From the NCBI GenBank assembly GCA_002342665.1, contig DDQK01000039.1, positions 8,762 to 72,761 of the forward strand: a stretch of DNA of 64,000 nucleotides, written 5' to 3'. Position numbers and translations under genes: made by a program. Position 1 is the stretch's first letter. Each line of letters opens with the position of its first letter. The DNA comes from Prevotella sp. UBA2444. GTDB lineage: Bacteria > Bacteroidota > Bacteroidia > Bacteroidales > Bacteroidaceae. Shown here in pieces: positions 8,480 through 16,199 of this stretch. The notes below the pieces were generated by a model. The model was not told the DNA's origin and did not search any database. It worked only from the letters and a program-made list of their open reading frames with translations.

Positions 8480-8907
8480 TACTTCCGGAAAGAGAGTCTC
8501 AAGACAGGAGACTCGAGCACCAAGACTTCAGACTCCAGAGACACGATGCGGAACTGTTCCTGAAGAGCATTGACGCCATAGGGACGCAGGACCTCCAGAT
8601 CAGTGATCGGGGTATCACCATCCGCACGGTCGAACATACAAGGCTGTTCCAGGAACAAAACCCTATTCTCCTCCTTCAGGCGATATATGATGCTATTGTC
8701 GTGAAGGTTAGACAACTCAATCAGGTCGTGCTGGAAGCTCCAGAAAATCTGCTTATCCGCATAAGCCACCCCCTGTCGGCCGTTGAGGGAATCGACCTGC
8801 TCCAGCCGCCAATAACCATCGAGGTCGCCATTGCCCGACGACTCTATATCACAGGCAGACAGAGCTGCCAGACAGACTATCGAAAAAAGGAAAAACAATC
8901 TTCTCAT
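8476..8907 (-). CDS. Small lipoprotein, lipocalin-like (DUF4847-like)
   Basis: 143 residues. The N-terminus is a lipoprotein signal peptide with lipobox LAALSAC, so Cys19 is the probable lipidation site. The rest (DGYWRLEQVDSL... VLVLESPVLRLSFRKY) has the alternating strand pattern of lipocalin-like domains found in Bacteroidetes; DUF4847 is the family I would expect, but this was not searched. Its ATG overlaps the stop of the Wzi-like gene (ATGA), so the two form one - strand unit. Function unknown, probably envelope-associated. Confidence 0.7.
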   Translation of the reverse strand: MRRLFFLFSIVCLAALSACDIESSGNGDLDGYWRLEQVDSLNGRQGVAYADKQIFWSFQHDLIELSNLHDNSIIYRLKEENRVLFLEQPCMFDRADGDTPITDLEVLRPYGVNALQEQFRIVSLESEVLVLESPVLRLSFRKY

Positions 8908-10445
8908 TTTGCCAAGATACCCGTTTTAATGATTGATAGCTGAAAACCATAGTTATCCCCCAGCAGTCGCCCTTTGTCCATGGCGAGAGCGCCCCGCACC
9001 ATCCAGTCATGCGGGAAGCGCCAGGAGGCCTCGGCCAGGAGGCTCAGGTTGTAGTGCCTTCCCGGCAGCGGGTCAGCATAAGTGCCCAGGCCCGTCTGAT
9101 ACGTAGCCAGGAAGCGGTAATGCAACGGTGCCAGCGGTTGTCCGCCCACCCCAAGATGCCAAGCCACAAAGCGGTTGTCGGTCACACGGATGCTGCCATT
9201 GTCATTATACAGCGGAGACCGATAGAGCGGGTTGCCCATGACCTGTCCCCAGTGCTGCCAACCGGTAAAGATATGGTGGTTATAATAGTCGTCACGTCCC
9301 CCCAGGTGGCTGCTGATATAGGGAGAGTGGTCATGATAGACCGGTCCGCTCTGATACTTGGTATAGAGATACTCCACGACGATATCGTTGAGCCACGGGA
9401 TCCGCTTCAGTTTCAGTTCGGCCCCGAGCATGATATCCTTCAGGTCGTAGAGGAAGTACCGCCTGTCCTTCCTGGTGTCCCACTCCTGTCCCTGTCCATA
9501 GCCATTGTAGTCGAGCATGAACATCGAGGAGTGGTCCTCGAAGAAATGGTCGGCATAGATGCCCAGATACCATGAAGGCTGGTCGATATTCAGTCGGGCC
9601 ACCCACGAACCGAGCTGATTACCCTCAGAGTTGCGGTAGTCGCTGCCCACCTCATCGGCACCACTGCCCCCCGGCACAAAAGCATGCCAGAAAGCCTTGA
9701 GCCCCGCTGCATTTTCGATCACCTCACGCTGTCCGTCGTTATTGATGTCATAATAAGACTTGCCACCGAACTGGCTGGCCATCTCAAGGCCCAGTTCGAG
9801 GGTAATGTTCTTCGGGCCAATCTTCAGGTAGCCAGCCTTGGTATGGAGGAGCGTCCCCTCGGTATAGCGGTTGTTGTCAGAGACAAAGTCCTTCTGCCAC
9901 TTGCCGTCAGTCGTCTTGCCATAGGCGATATGTCCCTTCAGGGAGAGCCATCCCCGTGTAAAGGGAATCGCCCAGTAGTCAGGCAGCGAAAGTCGCACCG
10001 ACGGCACAGGACGTGCGTTGATACCCAAGGCCTGCGCTCCGGAGCTCAGTTCGGGATTCTTCAGTTCCATGGGTTGTTCCTTGGCTCCCACGGTCAGTAC
10101 CCCCTTGAGCCATCGCCCCTCGACATACGCCTGCTGGAGCACCAGTGTGCTGGTAAATCCCGCCGCTACTGCAGCATCGATACCATAGCCAACGCCCCAC
10201 TTACGACCATTGTCGAGAGAGAGCGGTCTGGCCAGTGCCGCCCTCAGAAAGCCGTTAGTCGTCTTGAGCGAGCTCATCCCGTATTTATTGGCATTGAGCC
10301 AGAGGGGAGCATGGTCGCCCGAGGCCACAGTGGCCTGCAGTTCAGCCCTGTAGTGGAGACTATCGAGCAAGTGACGCTCCTGGGCCTGGAGAGACCCGCT
10401 GCAGAGGAGTGCGGCCACACCTATTATATATATACGTCTGTTCAT
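8904..10445 (-). CDS. Capsule assembly Wzi family outer-membrane protein
   Basis: 513 residues from ATG 10445: signal peptide MNRRIYIIGVAALLCSGSLQAQ, then a long series of amphipathic strands rich in aromatic residues (YGMSSLKTTNGF, DYWAIPFTRGWLS, LSLLAEASWRFPHDW) ending in a barrel-type C-terminus. This is the pattern of Wzi/Wzi-like barrel proteins that hold capsular polysaccharide at the surface. The frame is open 12 codons upstream, but those codons span the promoter box and would disrupt the signal peptide. It lies next to, and convergent with, the polysaccharide locus, so a role in displaying that polymer is plausible. The -7 box is only 5 nt from the ATG. Confidence 0.8.
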   Translation of the reverse strand: MNRRIYIIGVAALLCSGSLQAQERHLLDSLHYRAELQATVASGDHAPLWLNANKYGMSSLKTTNGFLRAALARPLSLDNGRKWGVGYGIDAAVAAGFTSTLVLQQAYVEGRWLKGVLTVGAKEQPMELKNPELSSGAQALGINARPVPSVRLSLPDYWAIPFTRGWLSLKGHIAYGKTTDGKWQKDFVSDNNRYTEGTLLHTKAGYLKIGPKNITLELGLEMASQFGGKSYYDINNDGQREVIENAAGLKAFWHAFVPGGSGADEVGSDYRNSEGNQLGSWVARLNIDQPSWYLGIYADHFFEDHSSMFMLDYNGYGQGQEWDTRKDRRYFLYDLKDIMLGAELKLKRIPWLNDIVVEYLYTKYQSGPVYHDHSPYISSHLGGRDDYYNHHIFTGWQHWGQVMGNPLYRSPLYNDNGSIRVTDNRFVAWHLGVGGQPLAPLHYRFLATYQTGLGTYADPLPGRHYNLSLLAEASWRFPHDWMVRGALAMDKGRLLGDNYGFQLSIIKTGILAK

Positions 10446-10450
10446 CGGTG

Positions 10451-10482
10451 CAAAGGTACGAATAAGTGTGCAAAAAACCAAA
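10451..10482 (-). promoter_or_regulatory. Bacteroidetes promoter of the Wzi-like gene, leaderless spacing
   Basis: On the - strand: TTTG at 10482-10479, 20 nt spacer, TACCTTTG at 10458-10451. Only 5 nt (CACCG) separate the box from ATG 10445, so transcription should begin at or next to the start codon. The extended element closely resembles the mfd promoter (see findings). Confidence 0.75.
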
Positions 10483-10539
10483 TATATCCTGCATTTTTCG
10501 AAGTATAGGGAAAATCCCCGCTCGTTTTAGGGAAATTCC

Positions 10540-10571
10540 TTTGTAAAGGTGCCGAAAAAGTCGTTCCTTTG
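10540..10571 (+). promoter_or_regulatory. Bacteroidetes promoter for the SRG-rich secreted protein
   Basis: TTTG at 10540-10543, exactly 20 nt spacer, TTCCTTTG at 10564-10571. The 46-nt leader up to ATG 10618 is A-rich. It is back to back with the Wzi-like promoter in a 172-bp divergent gap. Confidence 0.75.
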
Positions 10572-10617
10572 CACTGTGAACAAGAAAATAATGTCAAACG
10601 AATAAATACTTACGACG

Positions 10618-11739
10618 ATGAAAAAGATGATGATGATCCTGGTGGCAATGCTGACGATAGCAGTATCAGCCCGCGCAATGAGCTATGAGCAGGCCCGCAA
10701 CGAGGCCCTGTTCCTGACCGACAAGATGGCCTACGAGCTCAACCTGACCGATGAGCAGTATGAGGCCGCCTACGAGATCAACCTCGACTATCTGATGGGC
10801 GTGACGAGCCGTCATGACGTGTTCGGAACCTATTGGGAGCGCCGTAACCTCGACCTGAGCTATATCCTGCTCGACTGGCAGTGGAATGCCTATCTGGCCG
10901 CCAGCTACTTCTACCGTCCCCTCTACTGGGAAGCCGGTTACTGGCACTTCGGCGTGTATGCCCGCTATCCCTATCGTGACTATTTCTACTTCGGCCGTCC
11001 ACACTTCTATGCAACCTACCGTGGTGGACATGCCTGGCACCTGCATGGCAGCAGAGGCTACTACTACGGCCGCCGGAGCCACTTCCGTGCTCCTGGCAGA
11101 GTACACGTAGGACTGCATGACCGTTGGACCCGTGGCGACTTCAGAGGTACGCACCGCAGTTCTACCCGTGTGACAGGCCGTGGCGGGTCTCGTGGCAGTA
11201 TCGGCAACCATCGTGGAATGGACAATCGCCGGATAGGCAGCAGCACCAACCGTGGCGTGAGCCGTGGCTACAACTACGACAACAATGGTGGCAGGAACCG
11301 CAGCTACAACTATGACAACAATGGTGTCAGGAGCCGCGGCTATAACTACGATAACAATGGTGGCAGGAACCGCAGCAGCATCGGCAGCAGCGGGATTGGC
11401 AGTCGCAATGTGGAGGGTCATCGCTCCTACGGCAGTGACAGAAGTTCCATGGGCAGTTCCCGCAGCAATTACAGCACCCCCAGCCGTAGCTTCGGCAACA
11501 GCTCAAGCCGTTCATCGATGGGCAGCAATCGCAGCAGTTCGTTCGGAGGCAGTCGCAGCAGTGCATCCTTTGGCGGCAGCAGGAGCAGTTCATCGTTCGG
11601 AGGCGGTCGCAGCAGTGCATCCTTCGGCGGCAGCAGGGGCGGTTCGTTCTCAGGTGGCGGTAGCCGTGGAGGCGGTTCGTTCTCAGGAGGCAGCCATGGT
11701 GGTTCCCACGGCGGAGGCCATGTAGGCGGTCGTCGCTAA
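10618..11739 (+). CDS. Secreted Ser/Arg/Gly-rich low-complexity protein
   Basis: 373 residues of unknown function. A signal peptide (about residues 1-20, ending SARA) is followed by a folded-looking region (20-110: YEQARNEALFLTDKMAYELNL, then many Tyr/Phe/Trp). From about residue 130 the chain is basic and low complexity. It carries three copies of the 12-residue unit (G/S)YNYDNNGxRxR (217-252) and then Ser-Gly-Arg runs such as SFGGSRSSASFGG, ending in GGSHGGGHVGGRR. No catalytic motif is visible. The basic repetitive tail suggests binding to polyanions or an aggregating surface material, which is inference. It has its own promoter, divergent from the Wzi-like gene. Confidence 0.75.
   Translation: MKKMMMILVAMLTIAVSARAMSYEQARNEALFLTDKMAYELNLTDEQYEAAYEINLDYLMGVTSRHDVFGTYWERRNLDLSYILLDWQWNAYLAASYFYRPLYWEAGYWHFGVYARYPYRDYFYFGRPHFYATYRGGHAWHLHGSRGYYYGRRSHFRAPGRVHVGLHDRWTRGDFRGTHRSSTRVTGRGGSRGSIGNHRGMDNRRIGSSTNRGVSRGYNYDNNGGRNRSYNYDNNGVRSRGYNYDNNGGRNRSSIGSSGIGSRNVEGHRSYGSDRSSMGSSRSNYSTPSRSFGNSSSRSSMGSNRSSSFGGSRSSASFGGSRSSSSFGGGRSSASFGGSRGGSFSGGGSRGGGSFSGGSHGGSHGGGHVGGRR
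11266..11373 (+). repeat. 3 x 36-bp in-frame coding repeat
   Basis: Three consecutive 36-bp units starting at 11266, 11302 and 11338, each encoding a 12-residue (G/S)YNYDNNG(G/V)R(N/S)R block. Being a multiple of three, copy changes would lengthen or shorten the protein without a frameshift. Confidence 0.9.
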
Positions 11740-12242
11740 AGTTGGAGAATACGCACCTCAGCGTTCATCATCCGCTGAACCTCGCTCATTGATTTTCCAT
11801 AATAGACAGCCTGGACGGCTTTGTTGACAATGCCATGTCCCACGGCCAGCACCTTCTTTCCCGGGAATGCGTCCCTGACGTAGGCGATGAATTCGCCAGC
11901 CCGCGAAAGAAGGTTTTCCAATGTCTCTATGTCGTCGGGCCATGCCTCACCCTTGAGGTCAGGGATGAAGCGGCCCGTGAATCCTCCCCAGTCACGTTCG
12001 CGCAGCAGTGGTGTCTGGACGACCTCGAGGCCATGGGGCTCAGCAATGATCCGTGCCGTATCTACCGACCGTTTCAGGTCGCTGGAGAAAACAGCATCGA
12101 GTGGCACCAGACGCATCTCGTCGGCCACCTGCTGAGCCTGCTGGATGCCATTGGGAGTCAGTTGCCCCTGCGTCTGTCCCTGCATGATTTGTCTGACATT
12201 ATCGACAGTCTCGCCATGTCTTACCAAGTATAATGTGGTCAT
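11736..12242 (-). CDS. Histidine phosphatase family protein (phosphoglycerate mutase-like)
   Basis: 168 residues from ATG 12242. The branch-1 signature LYLVRHGETVDN carries the phospho-accepting His, ERDWGG the conserved Glu, and VLAVGHGIVNKA the second catalytic His. Such enzymes dephosphorylate sugar phosphates, nucleotides or alpha-ribazole phosphate; the substrate is not evident. The frame is open 16 codons upstream, but that stretch crosses the promoter. Its stop overlaps the end of the convergent SRG-rich gene by 4 bp, so no room is left for a terminator between them. Confidence 0.85.
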   Translation of the reverse strand: MTTLYLVRHGETVDNVRQIMQGQTQGQLTPNGIQQAQQVADEMRLVPLDAVFSSDLKRSVDTARIIAEPHGLEVVQTPLLRERDWGGFTGRFIPDLKGEAWPDDIETLENLLSRAGEFIAYVRDAFPGKKVLAVGHGIVNKAVQAVYYGKSMSEVQRMMNAEVRILQL

Positions 12243-12259
12243 AATAAGAAAATTTCGTG

Positions 12260-12267
12260 CAAATATA
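12260..12267 (-). promoter_or_regulatory. -7 box (TATATTTG) of the phosphatase gene
   Basis: TATATTTG on the - strand, 17 nt before ATG 12242. It shares a 105-bp divergent gap with the DUF308 gene promoter. Confidence 0.5.
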
Positions 12268-12311
12268 CAAAATAATTTATAATTCATCATTCAAAATTCA
12301 TAATTATTTTG

Positions 12312-12319
12312 TATCTTTG
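12312..12319 (+). promoter_or_regulatory. -7 box (TATCTTTG) of the DUF308 gene
   Basis: TATCTTTG followed by CAGC, 27 nt before ATG 12347. Immediately upstream is the AT-rich ATTCATCATTCA/ATTCATAATTATTT element also seen before trpB2 and dnaX. Confidence 0.65.
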
Positions 12320-12346
12320 CAGCATCACGTAAGAAAAAACAAGAAT

Positions 12347-13054
12347 ATGAAGATACTACAAAGTTCAGTTTTCCGAGCCATCAGTGCCCTTGCCATCGGT
12401 ATTCTGTTGATCAAGTACCCCGACCACACCGTGACGTGGATCACCGTAGCCATCGGCTGTCTTTTTCTGTTGTCGGGCATTATCTCGCTGGTGGTCTACT
12501 ACCATGCCACGCGTAAGGTGGGCGAGTACGAGATAACTGATGCAGCAGGTCAGGTGGTGACGAGTACTGAGAAGCCCACCTTCCCCATCGTGGGTGTGGG
12601 AAGTCTGATTCTGGGACTGTTGCTGGCCCTGACACCCACCGTATTTGTGAAGGGTCTGATGTACGTGATCGGCTTCATCCTCGTGCTGGGTGCCATCAAC
12701 CAGTATATGAACCTGCTCAATGCCCGTCGTTTCGGCAAGGTAGGCTTCGGGTACTGGATTTTCCCGAGTATCATCCTGTTGACAGGTCTCTATGTGATCA
12801 TCAGGCCCCTGGAGCCAGCCGAGATGGCGATGATGATACTGGGTTGGTGTACGCTGCTCTATGGCGTGACAGAGCTGATCAACTCGATGAAGATCCACTC
12901 CGAGAAGCGCAAGGCCGCCCAGCGGGAAGAAATACCCGTGGCCGAGGAGGTCATCGAAGAGAAAACGGTTATCGAGGCTGAGACTGTCAGCGATACTGAG
13001 ACTGTCAGCGAGGAGAAGACTGTCAGTGAGGCTGAGAAGCCATTTCTTCCTTGA
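12347..13054 (+). CDS. DUF308 (HdeD-like) membrane protein
   Basis: 235 residues with six membrane helices in three hairpins (for example AIGILLIKYPDHTVTWITVAI, VGVGSLILGLLLALTPTVFV and YWIFPSIILLTGLYVIIRP), the DUF308 pattern also found in acid-resistance protein HdeD. Function in this group is unproven. ATG 12347 was chosen because the upstream open frame contains the promoter. The C-terminal 40 residues are an acidic Glu/Thr/Val/Ser repeat (ETVSDTETVSEEKTVSEAE), probably a disordered tail. The last 32 bp overlap the 3' end of convergent udk. Confidence 0.8.
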   Translation: MKILQSSVFRAISALAIGILLIKYPDHTVTWITVAIGCLFLLSGIISLVVYYHATRKVGEYEITDAAGQVVTSTEKPTFPIVGVGSLILGLLLALTPTVFVKGLMYVIGFILVLGAINQYMNLLNARRFGKVGFGYWIFPSIILLTGLYVIIRPLEPAEMAMMILGWCTLLYGVTELINSMKIHSEKRKAAQREEIPVAEEVIEEKTVIEAETVSDTETVSEEKTVSEAEKPFLP

Positions 13055-13664
13055 CCTCCCGTGAGAAGCCCTCGATGTAAGTCTTAAGGATGTTGATGCC
13101 GGTCTTGTTCTCCCTTCCCCAGGGGATGATGAGGTCGGCAAACTTCTTGGTGGGTTCGATGAACTGCTCGTGCATGGGTTTGACATCGTTCTCATAGTGG
13201 TCGAGCACCATCTCTACCGTACGTCCTCTTTCTACCACGTCGCGCCGGATATTCCTGATGAGACGCACATCGCTATCCGTATCCACAAAGAGCTTCAGGT
13301 CCATCATGTCGCGCAGCTTCTTGTAGTGCAGTGTCATGATTCCCTCGAGGATGATGACCGGCTTTGGGTCGACATGAATCGTCTCAGGCAACCGATTGGA
13401 GAGTACATACGAATAGGTAGGCTGTTCGATAGGTTCCCCATTCTTGAGTTTCTTGATTTGTTCCGAGAGAAGTTTCCAGTCGAAGGCATCGGGATGGTCG
13501 AAGTTGATAGCCTTCCTTTCCTCGTCGGTAAGATCAGAGGTATCGTTGTAGTAGGAGTCGAGAGGTATGACTGCGAAGCAATGAGGGGGCAGCGCCTTGG
13601 CAATTCGCTTGACGACGGTGGTCTTGCCAGAACCGGATCCGCCAGCTATTCCGATAATAATCAT
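13023..13664 (-). CDS. udk: Uridine kinase
   Basis: 213 residues. Walker A GIAGGSGSGKTT is followed by IPLDSYYND, NFDHPDAFDW, VIILEGIMTL and RRDVVERGR, all standard uridine/cytidine kinase blocks. The enzyme phosphorylates uridine and cytidine in pyrimidine salvage, in the cytoplasm. ATG 13664 is preferred; a TTG two codons upstream is possible. The gene's last codons overlap the tail of the convergent DUF308 gene. It lies downstream of an endo/exonuclease-phosphatase gene with a 35-nt gap and may be co-transcribed with it. Confidence 0.93.
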   Translation of the reverse strand: MIIIGIAGGSGSGKTTVVKRIAKALPPHCFAVIPLDSYYNDTSDLTDEERKAINFDHPDAFDWKLLSEQIKKLKNGEPIEQPTYSYVLSNRLPETIHVDPKPVIILEGIMTLHYKKLRDMMDLKLFVDTDSDVRLIRNIRRDVVERGRTVEMVLDHYENDVKPMHEQFIEPTKKFADLIIPWGRENKTGINILKTYIEGFSREVKEEMASQPH

Positions 13665-13699
13665 ATTCAATAACCGTTAAACAATAAACAAAAACCGAT

Positions 13700-14752
13700 C
13701 TACTTTTGGGCCTTGATGAGATAGACGACAGTGGGCAGATGGTCGCTATAGCCATTGAGCCACTGGCCTCCACCATGGGTGCGGAGAGGCGTGCCCTTGT
13801 AGGGGCCCTCCTGCTGGAAGAGGTAGTCACGCCGGAATATCTGATGTGAGAAGAGCTTCAGCGACTTATAGTCGTGCTGTTCCCGGCGGTTGAGCAGAGA
13901 CGGCGAGAGGATGATCTGGTCGAAGAGATTCCATGCCCCCTTGTAAGAGAGGGTGCCAGTGCCCGAAGCCAGAACATCCCACCAGGGGTTGTACATATCG
14001 CCATCAGAGACCTCGCTGATCTTACGCTTTGCCCCGAGGCACTGAGCCATCGACCGGTCATGAGGATCATCGTTCATATCGCCCATCACAATCAGTTTGA
14101 CGGCAGGATCGTCAGCAATCAGCGAGTCCTTCACCGCCTTGAGCTGTGTAGCCCCTTCTTCGCGATAGAAGGATGTGGAGCCCCTGGAAGGCAGATGGCA
14201 GACGATGACGGTGACATGCTCACCGGCCATGGTACCACTGACCACAAAGAATCCCCTCGTGGCACGCAGGGAATCCTGTGGGAGTCTATAAATATAAGGT
14301 ACGAGACGCGTGTCGCGCACTGAGAAGAGCGAGGGGTTGTAGAGCAGGGCACAGTCGATGCCGCGCTGGTCGAGACCTTCCTCGTGAACGAAATTGTATC
14401 CACGGGCCTTCAGGGGCTCTTCAGCGCACAGATCCGAGAGGCACCGGCTATTCTCCACCTCGGCCACTCCGATGACCGCACAGCCGATTTTAGGCAGTTT
14501 GTCGGTGCCCATTTCAGAGAGGACTCGGGCGAGGTTATGCAACTTATTGGTATATTTCACGCCGGTCCACTTGAAGGTGCCGTCGGGGAGGAACTCATAG
14601 TCGTTCTTGCCATTGTCGTGGCATGTGTCGAAGAGGTTCTCAAGATTATAGAATCCCACGCCATAGACAGCAAATTTCTTCTGTCTGGCCCATGACACGC
14701 TAGTGCCAAGCAACAGGAAGACCGCCAGTAGCAATAATTCAATCTTTCTCAT
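13700..14752 (-). CDS. Secreted endonuclease/exonuclease/phosphatase family protein
   Basis: 350 residues with a signal peptide ([17 protein letters not shown]). EEP-fold motifs: FYNLENLFD near the start (metal-binding Asn/Glu), [10 protein letters not shown] (metal Glu), [21 protein letters not shown] (Asp/Asn catalytic pair) and the C-terminal YSDHLPTVV (catalytic His). It is therefore a periplasmic or secreted metal-dependent phosphodiesterase or nuclease; substrate is unknown. It starts on the - strand opposite the L31 gene and precedes udk. All core catalytic positions appear intact. Confidence 0.85.
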   Translation of the reverse strand: MRKIELLLLAVFLLLGTSVSWARQKKFAVYGVGFYNLENLFDTCHDNGKNDYEFLPDGTFKWTGVKYTNKLHNLARVLSEMGTDKLPKIGCAVIGVAEVENSRCLSDLCAEEPLKARGYNFVHEEGLDQRGIDCALLYNPSLFSVRDTRLVPYIYRLPQDSLRATRGFFVVSGTMAGEHVTVIVCHLPSRGSTSFYREEGATQLKAVKDSLIADDPAVKLIVMGDMNDDPHDRSMAQCLGAKRKISEVSDGDMYNPWWDVLASGTGTLSYKGAWNLFDQIILSPSLLNRREQHDYKSLKLFSHQIFRRDYLFQQEGPYKGTPLRTHGGGQWLNGYSDHLPTVVYLIKAQK

Positions 14753-14831
14753 TCGTCATTGGATTTATGGATGCAAAGATACAACAAATAATTCATAACA
14801 GCAACCAAAAGAAAGAAAAAAGCGAGAAAAG

Positions 14832-14863
14832 TTTGTGTAATCCGAAAAATATTCGTACCTTTG
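14832..14863 (+). promoter_or_regulatory. Bacteroidetes promoter of the L31 gene
   Basis: TTTG at 14832-14835, 20 nt spacer, TACCTTTG at 14856-14863: a near-ideal Bacteroidetes primary sigma promoter. The leader is 50 nt. Confidence 0.8.
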
Positions 14864-14913
14864 CACCCGCTTTATGCGAAAATTACATTTCAAACATTAA
14901 TATTAAACTCAAA

Positions 14914-15168
14914 ATGAAAAAAGGAATTCATCCAGAAAACTATCGCCCCGTCGTGTTCAGAGACATGTCCAACGGCGATATGTTCCTTTCGAGGTCTACT
15001 GCGAAGACGAATGACACAGTGGAGTTCGAAGGCGAGACTTACCCGGTGGTAAAAGTAGAAATCTCCAGCAGCTCTCACCCCTTCTACACAGGTAAGAGCA
15101 AGCTTGTCGACACCGCAGGACGCGTTGATAAGTTCATGAGCCGCTACGGTAAGGCTGCGAAGAAGTAA
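14914..15168 (+). CDS. rpmE2: 50S ribosomal protein L31, type B
   Basis: 84 residues beginning [17 protein letters not shown], with the typical type B sequence [23 protein letters not shown]. The Cys residues of zinc-containing L31 are absent, so this is the zinc-independent form. The upstream open frame (to 14767) includes the promoter and is not translated. It is followed by a good hairpin terminator, so the gene is monocistronic. Confidence 0.95.
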   Translation: MKKGIHPENYRPVVFRDMSNGDMFLSRSTAKTNDTVEFEGETYPVVKVEISSSSHPFYTGKSKLVDTAGRVDKFMSRYGKAAKK

Positions 15169-15191
15169 GAGATACATCGCAATCAAGATTT

Positions 15192-15240
15192 AAAAGTGCG
15201 TTGATGGTAGTTGCATATGCCATGAGCGCACTTTTTGATT
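15192..15240 (+). terminator. Intrinsic terminator after L31
   Basis: Stem AAAAGTGCG (15192-15200) pairs with CGCACTTTT (15227-15235), extended inside by TGATGG/CCATGA with one mismatch, and ends in a T run. Confidence 0.85.
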
Positions 15241-15275
15241 TTGGCAGCTTTAAAACAAATATTTTGGAACAATTA

Positions 15276-15307
15276 TTTGGAGATGCGGAATAAAATGCGT
15301 ATCTTTG
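15276..15307 (+). promoter_or_regulatory. Bacteroidetes promoter of glutathione peroxidase gene
   Basis: TTTG at 15276-15279, 20 nt spacer, TATCTTTG at 15300-15307; 34-nt leader with AGGA before ATG 15342. Confidence 0.8.
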
Positions 15308-15341
15308 TCGCCACAATCTTACACATTTATTAAAATAGGAA

Positions 15342-15893
15342 ATGAGAACCGTTTATGAATTCTCTGTCAAGGACAGAAAAGGCAAGGACGTATCCCTGAA
15401 GGAATACGCCAATGAGGTGTTGCTGATTGTCAATACGGCAACTAAGTGTGGTTTCACCCCGCAATACGACGAGCTGGAGGCCCTCTACAAGAAGTACCAC
15501 AGCCAGGGTTTCGAGATCCTCGACTTCCCCTGTAACCAGTTCGGTCAGCAGGCTCCCGGCACTGACGAGTCGATCCACGAGTTCTGCAAGCTCAACTTCG
15601 GTACAGACTTCCCCCGCTTCAAGAAGGTGAAGGTGAATGGTGAGGATGCCGACCCCCTGTTCAAGTTCCTGCAGGAGCAGAAGGGCTTTGCCGGCTGGGA
15701 CCCCGAGCATGAGCTGAGCGCCCTGTTGGACGATATGCTCTCGAAGGCCGATCCGGACTACAAGCAGAAGCCGGATATCAAGTGGAACTTCACCAAGTTC
15801 CTCATCAACAAGAAGGGCCAGGTGATTGCCCGCTTCGAGCCCACAGAGAAAATGGAGCATATCGAGAAGCAAATAGAGGAACTGCTGAAGTAG
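15342..15893 (+). CDS. Glutathione peroxidase family protein
   Basis: 183 residues. The peroxidatic Cys lies in NTATKCGFTPQY; FPCNQFGQQAPG supplies the conserved Gln and WNFTKFLI the Trp/Asn of the catalytic tetrad. Cys is used, not selenocysteine. Members of this BtuE-like group usually take electrons from thioredoxin and reduce peroxides in the cytoplasm; no signal peptide is seen. Own promoter and own terminator, so a monocistronic stress-defence gene. Confidence 0.93.
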   Translation: MRTVYEFSVKDRKGKDVSLKEYANEVLLIVNTATKCGFTPQYDELEALYKKYHSQGFEILDFPCNQFGQQAPGTDESIHEFCKLNFGTDFPRFKKVKVNGEDADPLFKFLQEQKGFAGWDPEHELSALLDDMLSKADPDYKQKPDIKWNFTKFLINKKGQVIARFEPTEKMEHIEKQIEELLK

Positions 15894-15922
15894 ACATTGC
15901 AGTATACTGGTTACAGAATAGA

Positions 15923-15955
15923 AAAAGGCTCGTTTCACAACGAGCCTTTTCCTTT
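15923..15955 (+). terminator. Intrinsic terminator after glutathione peroxidase
   Basis: Perfect 10-bp stem AAAAGGCTCG (15923-15932) / CGAGCCTTTT (15941-15950) with an 8-nt loop, followed by CCTTT. Confidence 0.9.
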
Positions 15956-16075
15956 AAAAACTAAATTAATCAACCATAAACCTTAACCATTAAAAATCTT
16001 TCAGCGGCAAAGGTACTGCAAAAAAAAGAAAGTGAGGTCGAGTATCTATTATTTGAGGTTTAAAATGCGTTATTT

Positions 16076-16150
16076 AACGGATTTTCGACCTAAAATCACG
16101 GATTTTCTACCTTTTTTGCCCTAAAAACACGATTTTCTCCTAAAAAAGAT
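16076..16150 (+). repeat. Three imperfect direct repeats upstream of the hybrid regulator
   Basis: The rest of this 306-nt gap is AT-rich. Three similar blocks start near 16077, 16099 and 16128: ACGGATTTTCGACCTAAAA, then ACGGATTTTCTACC with a delayed CCTAAAA, then ACGATTTTCTCCTAAAA. They end just before the -7 box of the regulator gene and are candidate operator sites. Confidence 0.55.
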
Positions 16151-16171
16151 GGTTAATTCGCACATTTTTTC

Positions 16172-16179
16172 TACCTTTG
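16172..16179 (+). promoter_or_regulatory. -7 box (TACCTTTG) of the hybrid regulator gene
   Basis: TACCTTTG followed by CAGC, 20 nt before ATG 16200. No TTTG at -33; the direct repeats occupy that area, which fits an activator-dependent promoter. Confidence 0.65.
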
Positions 16180-16199
16180 CAGCACTAAAAACCTACGAT

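Noticed and set aside
9684..10508. + strand open frame opposite the Wzi-like gene
   Set aside because: Antisense to a protein with a clear signal peptide and barrel pattern; the product looks random.
14767..14913. N-terminal extension of L31
   Set aside because: It covers the -33/-7 promoter, and L31 type B starts MKKGIHP.
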